64,000 bases of DNA from Actinomadura sp. K4S16 (GTDB taxonomy: Bacteria > Actinomycetota > Actinomycetes > Streptosporangiales > Streptosporangiaceae): NCBI RefSeq assembly GCF_008327685.1, contig NZ_BDDE01000011.1:544764-608763 (forward strand), written 5' to 3'. A program made the translations under genes and the position numbers. Under the pieces are notes generated by a model, which saw nothing but the letters and a program-made list of their open reading frames with translations, was not told the origin of the DNA and searched no databases. Shown piece after piece: positions 1 to 6,890 of this stretch. Position 1 is the first letter of the stretch. Each line of letters opens with the position of its first letter.

Positions 1-309
1 CCGCGGATCGTCGCCGACGTCCGCGCGCGCCTCGGCGGGGCGCCCGAGGTGGAGTGGGTCGTCGACATCGTCACGGTGACCTTCGGCGCCGACCGCGTCC
101 TGGTCTGCGCCCGGCTCGACTTCCGCGACTCCCTCACCGCCGCCGAGGTCGAGCGGGCCTGCGTCCGGATGGCCCGCGACCTGCGCGCCGCGCACGAGGA
201 GATCGACGAGGTCTTCCTCGAACCGGTCCCCCGCGACGACCCTGAGCTGCGCGAACGCGTCATCGCGCGTTATGGTCGGACATTGCGGCCCAAGAGTCCG
301 GAGGCGTAG
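1..309 (+). CDS. Cation diffusion facilitator (CDF) transporter, C-terminal part
   Basis: Only the last ~102 residues are in the window; the reading frame is open to base 1, so the true start lies upstream. The visible part matches the cytoplasmic C-terminal domain of CDF metal/proton antiporters, a ferredoxin-like fold that dimerises and senses metal. The pattern is a Val-rich strand, then FGAD.VLV..R.DF.D.LTAAEVE, then a helix with the DEVFLEP strand. The family exports Zn, Co, Fe or Mn from the cytoplasm. The membrane helices that would set metal specificity are outside the window, so the substrate cannot be called. A sigma factor follows 257 bp downstream on the same strand. Confidence 0.75.
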   Translation, partial: PRIVADVRARLGGAPEVEWVVDIVTVTFGADRVLVCARLDFRDSLTAAEVERACVRMARDLRAAHEEIDEVFLEPVPRDDPELRERVIARYGRTLRPKSPEA

Positions 310-340
310 TGGCCTTTCTCACGTCGTCGCCGACCCGGGG

Positions 341-357
341 CCTTTACGAAGTAAGGT
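341..357. promoter_or_regulatory. TetR-type operator-like inverted repeat (TTAC-n3-GTAA)
   Basis: CCTTTACGAAGTAAGGT contains TTAC-GAA-GTAA arms and an embedded TAAGGT that could serve as a -10 box. It differs at one base from the site at 13111-13127 that abuts a tetR start codon. It lies between the CDF gene and the sigma factor gene, about 210 bp before the sigma start. Confidence 0.45.
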
Positions 358-566
358 AGGAACGGAGCGGTTCGGCGGGTGTGAAACCGCTGGCTGCGGG
401 CACCACGACCGTCTGGATCGCTCCTTCACGATCCCCCGGCGGAGCGCCGCCCGGCGATGGGGCCGGGAACAACAGGCCCGTCCTGCGACGTTCCGTTAAG
501 TGCGTGCGCCACGAGCGAACACAATCCAGCGCCGCACTCACACACCGAAGGGAGGGGGGTGTCCCC

Positions 567-1916
567 ATGCCGCGAAGCGCCGTCGAGACCCCGCTCACGG
601 AGTCGCCGAGCCCCGCGCTCAACGACCTCCTGAAGCGTGGCCGCGCCCAAGGGCGCCTCTCGCTCGACGAGGTGAGGGGGGCCTTCGAGACCGCCGGCAT
701 CAGCCCGGCCCAGGGCCGCTCCATCCTGCGCGAGCTGTCCGAAGCCGGCATCAGCCTGGCGGGCGAGTCCGACGCCGTCCGCAAGATGGCCGCGGCCGCC
801 GACCACGACGGTGGGGAGACCGCCCAGGACACCTCCGCCGGCGCCGCCAAGAGGCGCGCCGCCCGCAGGGGCGCCGCCAAGCGGACCGCCAAGCCCGCCG
901 GCGCCGCGCCGCGTTCGGGCGGGCAGGGCGACGCCCCGGTCGAGGAGGGGTTCGAGGTCACCGAGGTCGAGGTCGAGGAGACCTCCGCCGACCTGGACGA
1001 CCAGTCGACCACGATGGGCGACTCCGTCCACACCTACCTCAAGGCCATCGGGCGCCGCCAGCTCCTGACCGCCGAGCAGGAGGTCGACCTCGCCAAGCGG
1101 ATCGAGGCCGGCCTGTACGCCGAGCACAAGCTGGAGACCGAGGACCTCTCCCCCGCCCTGCGCGCCGACCTGGAATGGGTCGCCGCCGACGGCCGCCGCG
1201 CCAAGGCCCACATGCTGGAGGCCAACCTCCGGCTCGTGGTGTCGGTCGCCAAGAAGTACTCCGACCGCGGCCTGTCGCTGCTGGACGTCGTCCAGGAGGG
1301 CAACCTCGGCCTGATCCGCGCCGTGGAGAAGTTCGACTACTCCAAGGGCTACAAGTTCTCCACCTACGCCATGTGGTGGATCCGCCAGGCGATCCAGCGC
1401 GGCTTCGCCGACTCGGCCCGCACGATCCGGCTGCCCGTCCACGTGCTGGAGATGCTCAGCAAGCTGAGCCGCGTCGAGCGCGACATGCACCAGCGGCTCG
1501 GCCGCGAGCCCACGCCCGAGGAACTGGCCGCCGAGCTGGACAAGAGCCCCGAGCAGGTCCGCGAGCTGCTGCGCACCAGCCGCCAGCCGATCAGCCTGGA
1601 CTCCACCATCGGCGAGGACGGCGAGACCCGCATCGGCGACCTCATCGAGGACACCGACAGCCCCGAGGCCTCGGAGCTGGTGGACCGCCAGCTCATGGCC
1701 GACCAGCTGCGCCGCACCCTCGACATCCTGTCCCCGCGCGAAGCCAAGATCATGGCGATGCGGTTCGGGCTGTACGACGGGACGCCGCGCACGCTGGACG
1801 AGATCGGCAAGGCCCTCGGGCTGACCCGCGAGCGGATCCGGCAGCTGGAGAAGGAGTCGCTGTCCAAGCTGCGGCACCCCAGCAACGCCCGGCCGCTGCT
1901 GGACTTCGCCGTCTGA
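567..1916 (+). CDS. RNA polymerase sigma-70 factor, primary-like (group 1/2)
   Basis: A 449-residue sigma factor that directs RNA polymerase to -35/-10 promoters. Residues ~15-65 look like region 1.1; ~70-140 is an Ala/Lys/Arg-rich then acidic linker of the kind seen in actinobacterial HrdB/SigA. Region 1.2 begins near MGDSVHTYLKAIG, region 2 has NLRLVVSVAKKY and STYAMWWIRQAIQRGFAD, and the -10 reading helix is RTIRLPVH. Region 3 has GREPTPEELA, and region 4 has the LDEIGKALGLTRERIRQLE helix-turn-helix. The ATG at 567 is chosen for the GGGAGGGG Shine-Dalgarno just upstream and because region 1.1 starts soon after. The -10 helix (MWWIRQAIQRGF, RTIRLPVH) departs slightly from the usual primary sequence (TWWIRQAITRAM, RTIRIPVH), so this may be a group 2 paralogue. 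A strong terminator follows. Confidence 0.9.
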   Translation: MPRSAVETPLTESPSPALNDLLKRGRAQGRLSLDEVRGAFETAGISPAQGRSILRELSEAGISLAGESDAVRKMAAAADHDGGETAQDTSAGAAKRRAARRGAAKRTAKPAGAAPRSGGQGDAPVEEGFEVTEVEVEETSADLDDQSTTMGDSVHTYLKAIGRRQLLTAEQEVDLAKRIEAGLYAEHKLETEDLSPALRADLEWVAADGRRAKAHMLEANLRLVVSVAKKYSDRGLSLLDVVQEGNLGLIRAVEKFDYSKGYKFSTYAMWWIRQAIQRGFADSARTIRLPVHVLEMLSKLSRVERDMHQRLGREPTPEELAAELDKSPEQVRELLRTSRQPISLDSTIGEDGETRIGDLIEDTDSPEASELVDRQLMADQLRRTLDILSPREAKIMAMRFGLYDGTPRTLDEIGKALGLTRERIRQLEKESLSKLRHPSNARPLLDFAV

Positions 1917-1940
1917 CCCGTCGCAGGCCCGGCAAGCGGA

Positions 1941-1973
1941 GGGCCCGCGTGACCGCCGCGGTCACGCGGGCCC
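1941..1973. terminator. Bidirectional hairpin terminator between sigma factor and ABC permease
   Basis: A perfect 15-bp stem (1941-1955 with 1959-1973) around a 3-base CCG loop, followed by TTCT. It sits between two convergent genes whose stops are at 1916 and 1986. Confidence 0.8.
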
Positions 1974-1985
1974 TTCTGCGTTCCG

Positions 1986-2876
1986 TCAGTCGGCGCGGCG
2001 GAACTGCAGGATGGCCACGCCCATCAGGCCCACGCCCATGCCGAGGACGAGAAGGACCTCCAGCCAGATCGGCACCACCCAGCCGCCCCAGGTGACGCCG
2101 GGGTCGAACGTCCGCATCAGCTCCGGCGAGACGTCCAGGCGGGAGAACACCGCGTGCCGCAGCGGATCGACGGCGTAGGTGAGCGGGTTGAACCGGGTCA
2201 GCACGGTCAGCCACGCCGGGAGCCCGCTCAGCGGGTACAGGGCCCCGGACAGGAACATCATCGGCATCATCGCCATCTGCATGAGGCCGAAGAACGACTG
2301 CATGCTGGTGATCCGCGCGGCCATCATGACGCCGAACCCGGTCAGCGCGAACGCCCCGATGAACATCAGGCCGAGCAGCTCCAGCAGCAGCCCCGGGTCG
2401 TAGGGGACGCCGGCGAGGCCCGCCAGCGACACGATCACCGCGCCCTGCAGGGTCGCCACCAGGGCGCCCCCCACGCACTTGCCGACGACGATGGCGCTGC
2501 GGCTGACCGGCGCGACGAGCATCTCGCGCAGGAACCCGAACTCGCGGTCCCACACGATCGACCCGGCGGAGAACATCGCGGTGAACATCACCGACATCGC
2601 GCACACGCCGGGGAAGATGAAGGTCTTCAGGTCGACGGCCCCCGCGGCGCCGCCGCCGCTGGCCATCAGGTTGGACAGCCCGGTGCCCATGACCAGCAGC
2701 CACAGCACCGGCTGGACCAGCCCGGACACCATCCGCAGCTTGTCGCGCCAGAACCTGATCAGCTCCCGGTGCAGGACGATCTTCACGGCGCGCAGGTCCT
2801 GCCGCAGGCCGCGCTCGGGCACCCGCACCCGGACGACCTCGGCGCCCGCCGCCGCCCTCTCGGCCGTGCTCGCCAT
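1986..2876 (-). CDS. ABC-2 type transporter permease (daunorubicin-resistance DrrB-like)
   Basis: A 296-residue membrane protein with a ~35-residue cytoplasmic N terminus and about six hydrophobic helices. The first loop motif WDREFGFLREMLVAPVSR is typical of DrrB/NodJ-type ABC-2 permeases, as is the late FNPLTYAVDPLRH motif. It should form the membrane half of the exporter whose ATPase is encoded immediately upstream. The ATG at 2876 lies 2 bp after the ATPase stop, and the AGGAGG Shine-Dalgarno overlaps that stop, so the two are translationally coupled. Substrate is unknown; relatives export drugs, lipids or polysaccharides. The divergent MarR gene suggests induction by a small molecule. 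Confidence 0.9.
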   Translation of the reverse strand: MASTAERAAAGAEVVRVRVPERGLRQDLRAVKIVLHRELIRFWRDKLRMVSGLVQPVLWLLVMGTGLSNLMASGGGAAGAVDLKTFIFPGVCAMSVMFTAMFSAGSIVWDREFGFLREMLVAPVSRSAIVVGKCVGGALVATLQGAVIVSLAGLAGVPYDPGLLLELLGLMFIGAFALTGFGVMMAARITSMQSFFGLMQMAMMPMMFLSGALYPLSGLPAWLTVLTRFNPLTYAVDPLRHAVFSRLDVSPELMRTFDPGVTWGGWVVPIWLEVLLVLGMGVGLMGVAILQFRRAD

Positions 2877-2878
2877 CG

Positions 2879-3862
2879 TCACCTCCTCATCGCGCGCATC
2901 GCGACGCGCATGCCGTCGCTCGCCGAGGCCTCGGCGTCGCGGATCGTGGTGCCGGTGAAGGACATGAACACGTCGTCCAGGGACGGCCGCGCCACGTTCA
3001 CCGACCTGATCGGGACGCCCAGCTCGGCGAACAGGCGCGGCACGAACGCCTCGCCGGAGGCCACCGGGAACGCGACCGCGCCCTCCGAGACGACGGCCTC
3101 CAGCCCGAAGCGGTCCTTCAGCGCGGCGATCGCGGCCCCGTCGTCGGCGGTCTGGATGCGGATCCGGTCCTTGCCGACGCCGGCCTTGAGCGCCTCGGGG
3201 GTGTCGAGCGCGACGATCCGCCCCGAGTCCATGATCGCGATGCGCTCGCAGAACTCGGCCTCGTCCATGTAGTGCGTCGTCATGAAGATCGTGATCTCCT
3301 CGGCGGCCTGCAGCTGCCGGATGTACTCCCAGATCGACGCCCGGGTCTGCGGGTCCAGGCCGACGGTCGGCTCGTCCAGGAACAGCACCCGCGGCGAGTG
3401 CAGCAGCCCGCGCGCGATCTCCAGGCGGCGCTTCATCCCGCCGGAGTAGGTCTGCACCAGGTCGCGGCGCCGGTCCCACAGGTTGACCATCTCCAGCACC
3501 TGCCGGATCCGGGCGGCCGTCACGGCGCGCGGCACCCCGTACAGCTCGGCGTGGAAGCGCAGGTTCTGCTCGCCCGACAGGTAGCCGTCGACCGTCGGGT
3601 CCTGGAAGACCAGCCCGATGTTGCGGCGGACGGCGTCGCGCTCGCGCACCACGTCGAACCCGGCGACCCGCGCGCTGCCGCCGCTCGGGCGCAGCAGGGT
3701 GCACAGCATGTTGATCGTCGTGGACTTGCCCGCGCCGTTCGGGCCGAGGAAACCGAAGATCTCCCCCGACCGCACGGTGAAGTCGATCCCCCGCACGGCC
3801 TCCACTTCGCCGAACCTCTTCGTCAGGCCGTCGACCTCGACGGCCGGTCCCCCGTCCGGCAT
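2879..3862 (-). CDS. ABC transporter ATP-binding protein (DrrA-like)
   Basis: A 327-residue ATPase that powers the adjacent ABC-2 permease. Walker A is GPNGAGKST near residues 40-48, the signature is YSGGMKRR, Walker B is VLFLDEP followed by TVGLDP, and the H-loop is TTHYMDEAE. The ~90-residue C-terminal extension ending in [16 protein letters not shown] is characteristic of DrrA-type exporters, where it contacts the permease. The ATG at 3862 has GGAGGGGAGG directly upstream. The promoter must lie in the 118-bp divergent gap shared with the marR gene, where an inverted repeat at 3926-3952 is a good repressor site. Confidence 0.92.
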   Translation of the reverse strand: MPDGGPAVEVDGLTKRFGEVEAVRGIDFTVRSGEIFGFLGPNGAGKSTTINMLCTLLRPSGGSARVAGFDVVRERDAVRRNIGLVFQDPTVDGYLSGEQNLRFHAELYGVPRAVTAARIRQVLEMVNLWDRRRDLVQTYSGGMKRRLEIARGLLHSPRVLFLDEPTVGLDPQTRASIWEYIRQLQAAEEITIFMTTHYMDEAEFCERIAIMDSGRIVALDTPEALKAGVGKDRIRIQTADDGAAIAALKDRFGLEAVVSEGAVAFPVASGEAFVPRLFAELGVPIRSVNVARPSLDDVFMSFTGTTIRDAEASASDGMRVAMRAMRR

Positions 3863-3925
3863 GGGGCCTCCCCTCCGCGATTGGAGCGAACACCCATATT
3901 TTGGGCCATCCAACGGTAGGGATAA

Positions 3926-3952
3926 CCTATCTCTCAGGTCAAGAGAAATAGG
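3926..3952. promoter_or_regulatory. Probable MarR operator (10-bp inverted repeat, one mismatch)
   Basis: CCTATCTCTC (3926-3935) and GAGAAATAGG (3943-3952) are inverted copies with one mismatch around a 7-base spacer. They lie between the divergent ABC exporter and marR genes in an unusually AT-rich stretch. Size and symmetry fit a MarR dimer site. Confidence 0.6.
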
Positions 3953-3980
3953 GCTTGCCAAGAGCCCAGAGGGAGCAGTC

Positions 3981-4523
3981 GTGGACGACCGGCCCGATCC
4001 CCTGTGCGAGTCGCCCGTCTACCTGCTGTTCGAGACGGGCCGGCTCGTGCGGCGCACCTCCGCCCGGCTGTCCCCCGGCCAGCCGAGGCTGCCGTACCTG
4101 CTGGTCCTGTCGTGCGTGGTCCGGCACGGGCCGCTGTCGCAGCGCCAGGTCGCCGAGCGGCTGCGCATGGACGCCGGCGACCTCGTCGGCATCGTGGACG
4201 CGCTGGAGGGGGCCGGGCACGTCCGGCGGCGCCGCGACCCGCGGGACCGGCGCCGGTACGCGCTGGACGCCACCGAGCACGGGCGGCTGTTCCTCGGCGC
4301 GTGCCTGGACGACCGGGCCCGCCTCGACGAGACCCTGTTCGGGGCGCTGTCCCCCGGCGAGACGCGCCTGTTCAAGGAGCTGCTGCTGCGGGTCCTCGCC
4401 CACCACGACGACCGGTTCGCCGACGCGCCCGCCCCGCCGGAGCAGGACGGGCCGGGCGCGGCGGACGAACCAGGTCAGCGGGCCGACGCCGGCGTCGCGA
4501 GCGGGAGCAGCGCCTCGTCGTAG
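3981..4523 (+). CDS. MarR family transcriptional regulator
   Basis: A 180-residue winged helix regulator. The N-terminal ~145 residues follow the MarR pattern: a dimerisation helix, then GPLSQRQVAERLRMDAGDLVGIVDALEGAGHVRRRRDPRDRRRYAL, which contains the recognition helix and the beta wing with the family DPxDRR motif. The last ~35 residues are Ala/Pro/Gly-rich and probably disordered. The GTG at 3981 has a GGGAG Shine-Dalgarno. It diverges from the ABC exporter and probably represses it and itself through the inverted repeat in the shared promoter. Its 3' end overlaps the end of the convergent chelatase gene by 49 bp. Confidence 0.88.
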   Translation: MDDRPDPLCESPVYLLFETGRLVRRTSARLSPGQPRLPYLLVLSCVVRHGPLSQRQVAERLRMDAGDLVGIVDALEGAGHVRRRRDPRDRRRYALDATEHGRLFLGACLDDRARLDETLFGALSPGETRLFKELLLRVLAHHDDRFADAPAPPEQDGPGAADEPGQRADAGVASGSSASS

Positions 4524-5206
4524 CGGCGCAGGACGACCCGGGCCATCGCGCCGTGCGCGCCCAGCGGCGCCGCCACCGAGTCCGCGCCGCACGCCCGCAT
4601 CCGGTCGTGGAACCGGCCGGGCGCCAGCAGGTAGGACGCCACGGCGACCCGGCGGGCGCCGCCTTCGCGCAGTCCCGCGACGACCTCGTCCAGCGGCGGG
4701 CCGCCCGCCGCGACGAAGCCGTGCGGGACGGGCCGCCCGAGCCGCCGCGCCAGCAGCCGGGCGGCCGCGCGCACGTCGGCCGCGCCCGCCGGGTCGGCGG
4801 ACCCCGCCGCGCCGAGGACGACGGCGTCCCGGCGGTGCGGCGGAGTCCGGTCCTGCTCGGCCAGCCGGGCGGCCAGCGCGCTGGCCAGCAGCGCGTCCGG
4901 GCCGAGCGGCCGGGACGTCACCGCCCCCGGCAGCAGCCGCCCCGCCCGGCCGGGGATGTCGATCAGCGCGTGGTACCCCCGCGCCAGCAGCAGCGGGACC
5001 ACGACCACCGGTCCGCCGCGCAGCCCCTCCGCCGCCTCCTCCAGCGACGGGCGGGAGAGCTCGCCGTACGCCTCGGCCACCCGCAGGCCCGGCCGCATCG
5101 CCCGCACCCGGTCGAGCAGCGCCCGCACGGCCGCGGGCCCCGCCGGGTCGCGGGTGCCGTGCGCCACGGCCAGCAGCGCGGGCGCCCCGGCGCCGGGCTC
5201 AGCCAC
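4475..5206 (-). CDS. Sirohydrochlorin chelatase / CbiX-type protein
   Basis: A 243-residue CbiX/SirB-type chelatase, which inserts Fe (for siroheme) or Co into sirohydrochlorin. The N-terminal half has the metal-binding LLAVAHGTRDP strand and the VVVVPLLLARGYHALIDIPG loop; a second related half follows (VVLGAAGSADP, VASYLLAPGRFHDRM). Two halves in one chain is the long CbiX form. The GTG at 5206 overlaps the nnaR stop in GTGGCTGA, so translation is coupled. Siroheme is the cofactor of assimilatory nitrite reductase, so this gene fits the nitrate cluster as the cofactor supplier. The same pair (HemD-winged helix then chelatase) occurs in mycobacteria as Rv0260c-Rv0259c. Confidence 0.88.
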   Translation of the reverse strand: MAEPGAGAPALLAVAHGTRDPAGPAAVRALLDRVRAMRPGLRVAEAYGELSRPSLEEAAEGLRGGPVVVVPLLLARGYHALIDIPGRAGRLLPGAVTSRPLGPDALLASALAARLAEQDRTPPHRRDAVVLGAAGSADPAGAADVRAAARLLARRLGRPVPHGFVAAGGPPLDEVVAGLREGGARRVAVASYLLAPGRFHDRMRACGADSVAAPLGAHGAMARVVLRRYDEALLPLATPASAR

Positions 5207-6413
5207 CGGCGCCCGCCGGAAGCCGGTCGACGATCCGCGGGTCGCAGGCCAGCCGGTAGCCGCGCTTGACGACGGTCTCGACGATGCCGGGCCGGCCGAG
5301 GCCGCGCCGCAGCCGGGCCACCGCCATCTCCACCGCGTGCTCGTCGGCCTGCGGCCGGGCCTCCCGGGGCCGCGCCTCCCGCGCCCAGCCGTCCCGCGAT
5401 CCGGACCCGGCGGCCAGCCGGCTCGGCAGGACCCCGCACAGCTCGGCCCGCGACACCACGTGCCCGGGGCGCCGCGCGAGGGCCCGCAGGATCGCCATGG
5501 GCGCGGGCGCGATGGGCCGCAGCTGGCCGTCCAGGACGACGGCGTGCCCGCGCAGCTCCAGCGAGAACCCGCGCACCGACAGCCGGCGCGACCGGCGCCG
5601 CGGCAGGTCGGAGACCAGGGCCCGCACGAGCGCGCCGATCCGGGCGCGCTCGGGCTGGACGGTCGGGACGCCGCGGTCGGTGAGCGCCTGCGCGGTGACC
5701 GGGCCGACGCACGCCGCCACGACATGGGTGCGCATGGCCTCCAGCAGTGCCTCCTCCAGGTCGTCCTCGGCGGCGACGGCCAGCGTCGCGGCGACCGCGG
5801 GGGCGCTGGTGAAGGTGATCGCGTCGATCGTGCCCGCGACCGCCTGCCCGACGAGGCGGCGCAGCGGCGTGGAGTCCTCGGCGCGCGACCACCGGTACAC
5901 TGGGATCTCGATCACCTCGGCGCCGGCGGCGCGCAGCGCGTCGACCAGCTCCGGCTGGCGCTCGCCGTACAGCTGCACGGCCACGCGCGCGCCGTCCAGA
6001 TCCTTCTCCACCAGGTGCCGGATCACCTCGGAGCACTCCTCCGACTCCGGCGACCAGCGCTCCTGCAGGCCCGCCGACCGGATCGCGCCGCGCGCCTTCG
6101 GGCCCCGCGCCACGATGTCGGTCCCGGCCAGCCGGGCGATGAGGGCGTCCCGCATACCGTGCCCGTCGGCGGCCTCCAGCCACGCCCGGAACCCGATCCC
6201 GGTCGTGACGACGACGTGGTCGAGGGGCCCGTCGAGGCACGCCAGGGTGGCGTCCAGCAGTTCGTCGTCGTCCACGAGCGGCACCAGCCGGATCGCGGGG
6301 GCCGGCACGACCCTGGCCCCGCGCCGCTCCAGCAGCGTCGCGAGCTCCTCGTGGCGGCGGGCCGCGGTCACGCCGACGGCGAACCCGGCCAGCGGCTCAC
6401 TGCCGGTGCTCAT
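5199..6413 (-). CDS. nnaR: NnaR-type regulator: uroporphyrinogen-III synthase domain fused to OmpR-type winged helix
   Basis: A 404-residue fusion. Residues ~1-265 form a HemD (uroporphyrinogen-III synthase) fold with VTAARRHEELATLLERRGA at the start and ITFTSAPAVAATLAVA in the middle. Residues ~280-395 form an OmpR/PhoB-type winged helix (LRPIAPAPMAILRALARRPGHVVSRAEL, later VEMAVARLRRGLG and VVKRGYRL). Proteins of this architecture are NnaR of Streptomyces and Mycobacterium, which activate nitrate and nitrite assimilation genes together with GlnR; direct synthase activity is unproven. The ATG at 6413 overlaps the end of nirD by 17 bp, and its own end overlaps the chelatase start. The alternative call is plain HemD, but the C-terminal domain and the nitrate context argue for a regulator. 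Confidence 0.85.
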   Translation of the reverse strand: MSTGSEPLAGFAVGVTAARRHEELATLLERRGARVVPAPAIRLVPLVDDDELLDATLACLDGPLDHVVVTTGIGFRAWLEAADGHGMRDALIARLAGTDIVARGPKARGAIRSAGLQERWSPESEECSEVIRHLVEKDLDGARVAVQLYGERQPELVDALRAAGAEVIEIPVYRWSRAEDSTPLRRLVGQAVAGTIDAITFTSAPAVAATLAVAAEDDLEEALLEAMRTHVVAACVGPVTAQALTDRGVPTVQPERARIGALVRALVSDLPRRRSRRLSVRGFSLELRGHAVVLDGQLRPIAPAPMAILRALARRPGHVVSRAELCGVLPSRLAAGSGSRDGWAREARPREARPQADEHAVEMAVARLRRGLGRPGIVETVVKRGYRLACDPRIVDRLPAGAGG

Positions 6414-6789
6414 CGGTGAGCGCCACCTCCACCCGGTCCCCGGAGCGGCGGACCGGGAAGGTCGGCAGCGCCACCCGGGGGTCGTCAAGGCACACCCCGG
6501 TCCGCAGGTCGAACACCTGCTTGTACATGGGGGACGCGACGGTCGGCGTCCCGTCCCGGGTGCCGAGGATCCCCCGCGACAGCACGTGGGCGCCGCTGAA
6601 CGGGTCGAGGTTCGACAGCGCGTACAGGGCCCCGTCGAAGGCCCGGAAGATCGCCACCTGCGTGCCGTCCACCATCGCGCAGGCGCCCCGCTCGGGGGTC
6701 AGGCCGGCGTAGGAGCAGATGTCGAACCAGCGGGCCGCGGGCCGGCCCGCCCGCTCCCTGGTGATGGTCGCTTCGGGTGTCGTGGTCAT
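6397..6789 (-). CDS. nirD: Nitrite reductase (NAD(P)H) small subunit NirD
   Basis: A 130-residue protein with a Rieske-like beta fold (WFDICSYAGLTPERGACAMVDGTQVAIFR, then LSNLDPFSGAHVLSRGILG and MYKQVFDLRTGVCLDDP). As usual for NirD, the two Cys-His iron-sulphur ligand pairs of true Rieske proteins are missing. NirD pairs with the siroheme enzyme NirB to reduce nitrite to ammonium. No nirB is next to it: nasA lies upstream and nnaR downstream. It has an AGGAGG Shine-Dalgarno at 6797-6802 and its own phased regulatory box at 6846-6883, so it can be transcribed apart from nasA. Confidence 0.88.
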   Translation of the reverse strand: MTTTPEATITRERAGRPAARWFDICSYAGLTPERGACAMVDGTQVAIFRAFDGALYALSNLDPFSGAHVLSRGILGTRDGTPTVASPMYKQVFDLRTGVCLDDPRVALPTFPVRRSGDRVEVALTDEHRQ

Positions 6790-6845
6790 CGCGCGGCAAC
6801 CTCCTGGCGGGGAACTGTCCGATGGTCCGATACTCGGAAGAGGCG

Positions 6846-6883
6846 GTTTCGCGGTTGGGTCTCCTTTGTCACCGCCGTGTTAA
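6846..6883 (-). promoter_or_regulatory. Phased nitrogen-control box upstream of nirD (GlnR-like)
   Basis: Read on the plus strand the site is GTTTC-n6-GGGTC-n6-GTCAC-n6-GTTAA, four pentamers with 11-bp spacing. In the direction of nirD it reads TTAAC-n6-GTGAC-n6-GACCC-n6-GAAAC, which resembles the GlnR pattern gTnAc-n6-GaAAc repeated twice. The site upstream of nasA has the same spacing and nearly the same pentamers. Confidence 0.55.
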
Positions 6884-6890
6884 AAGGGGC

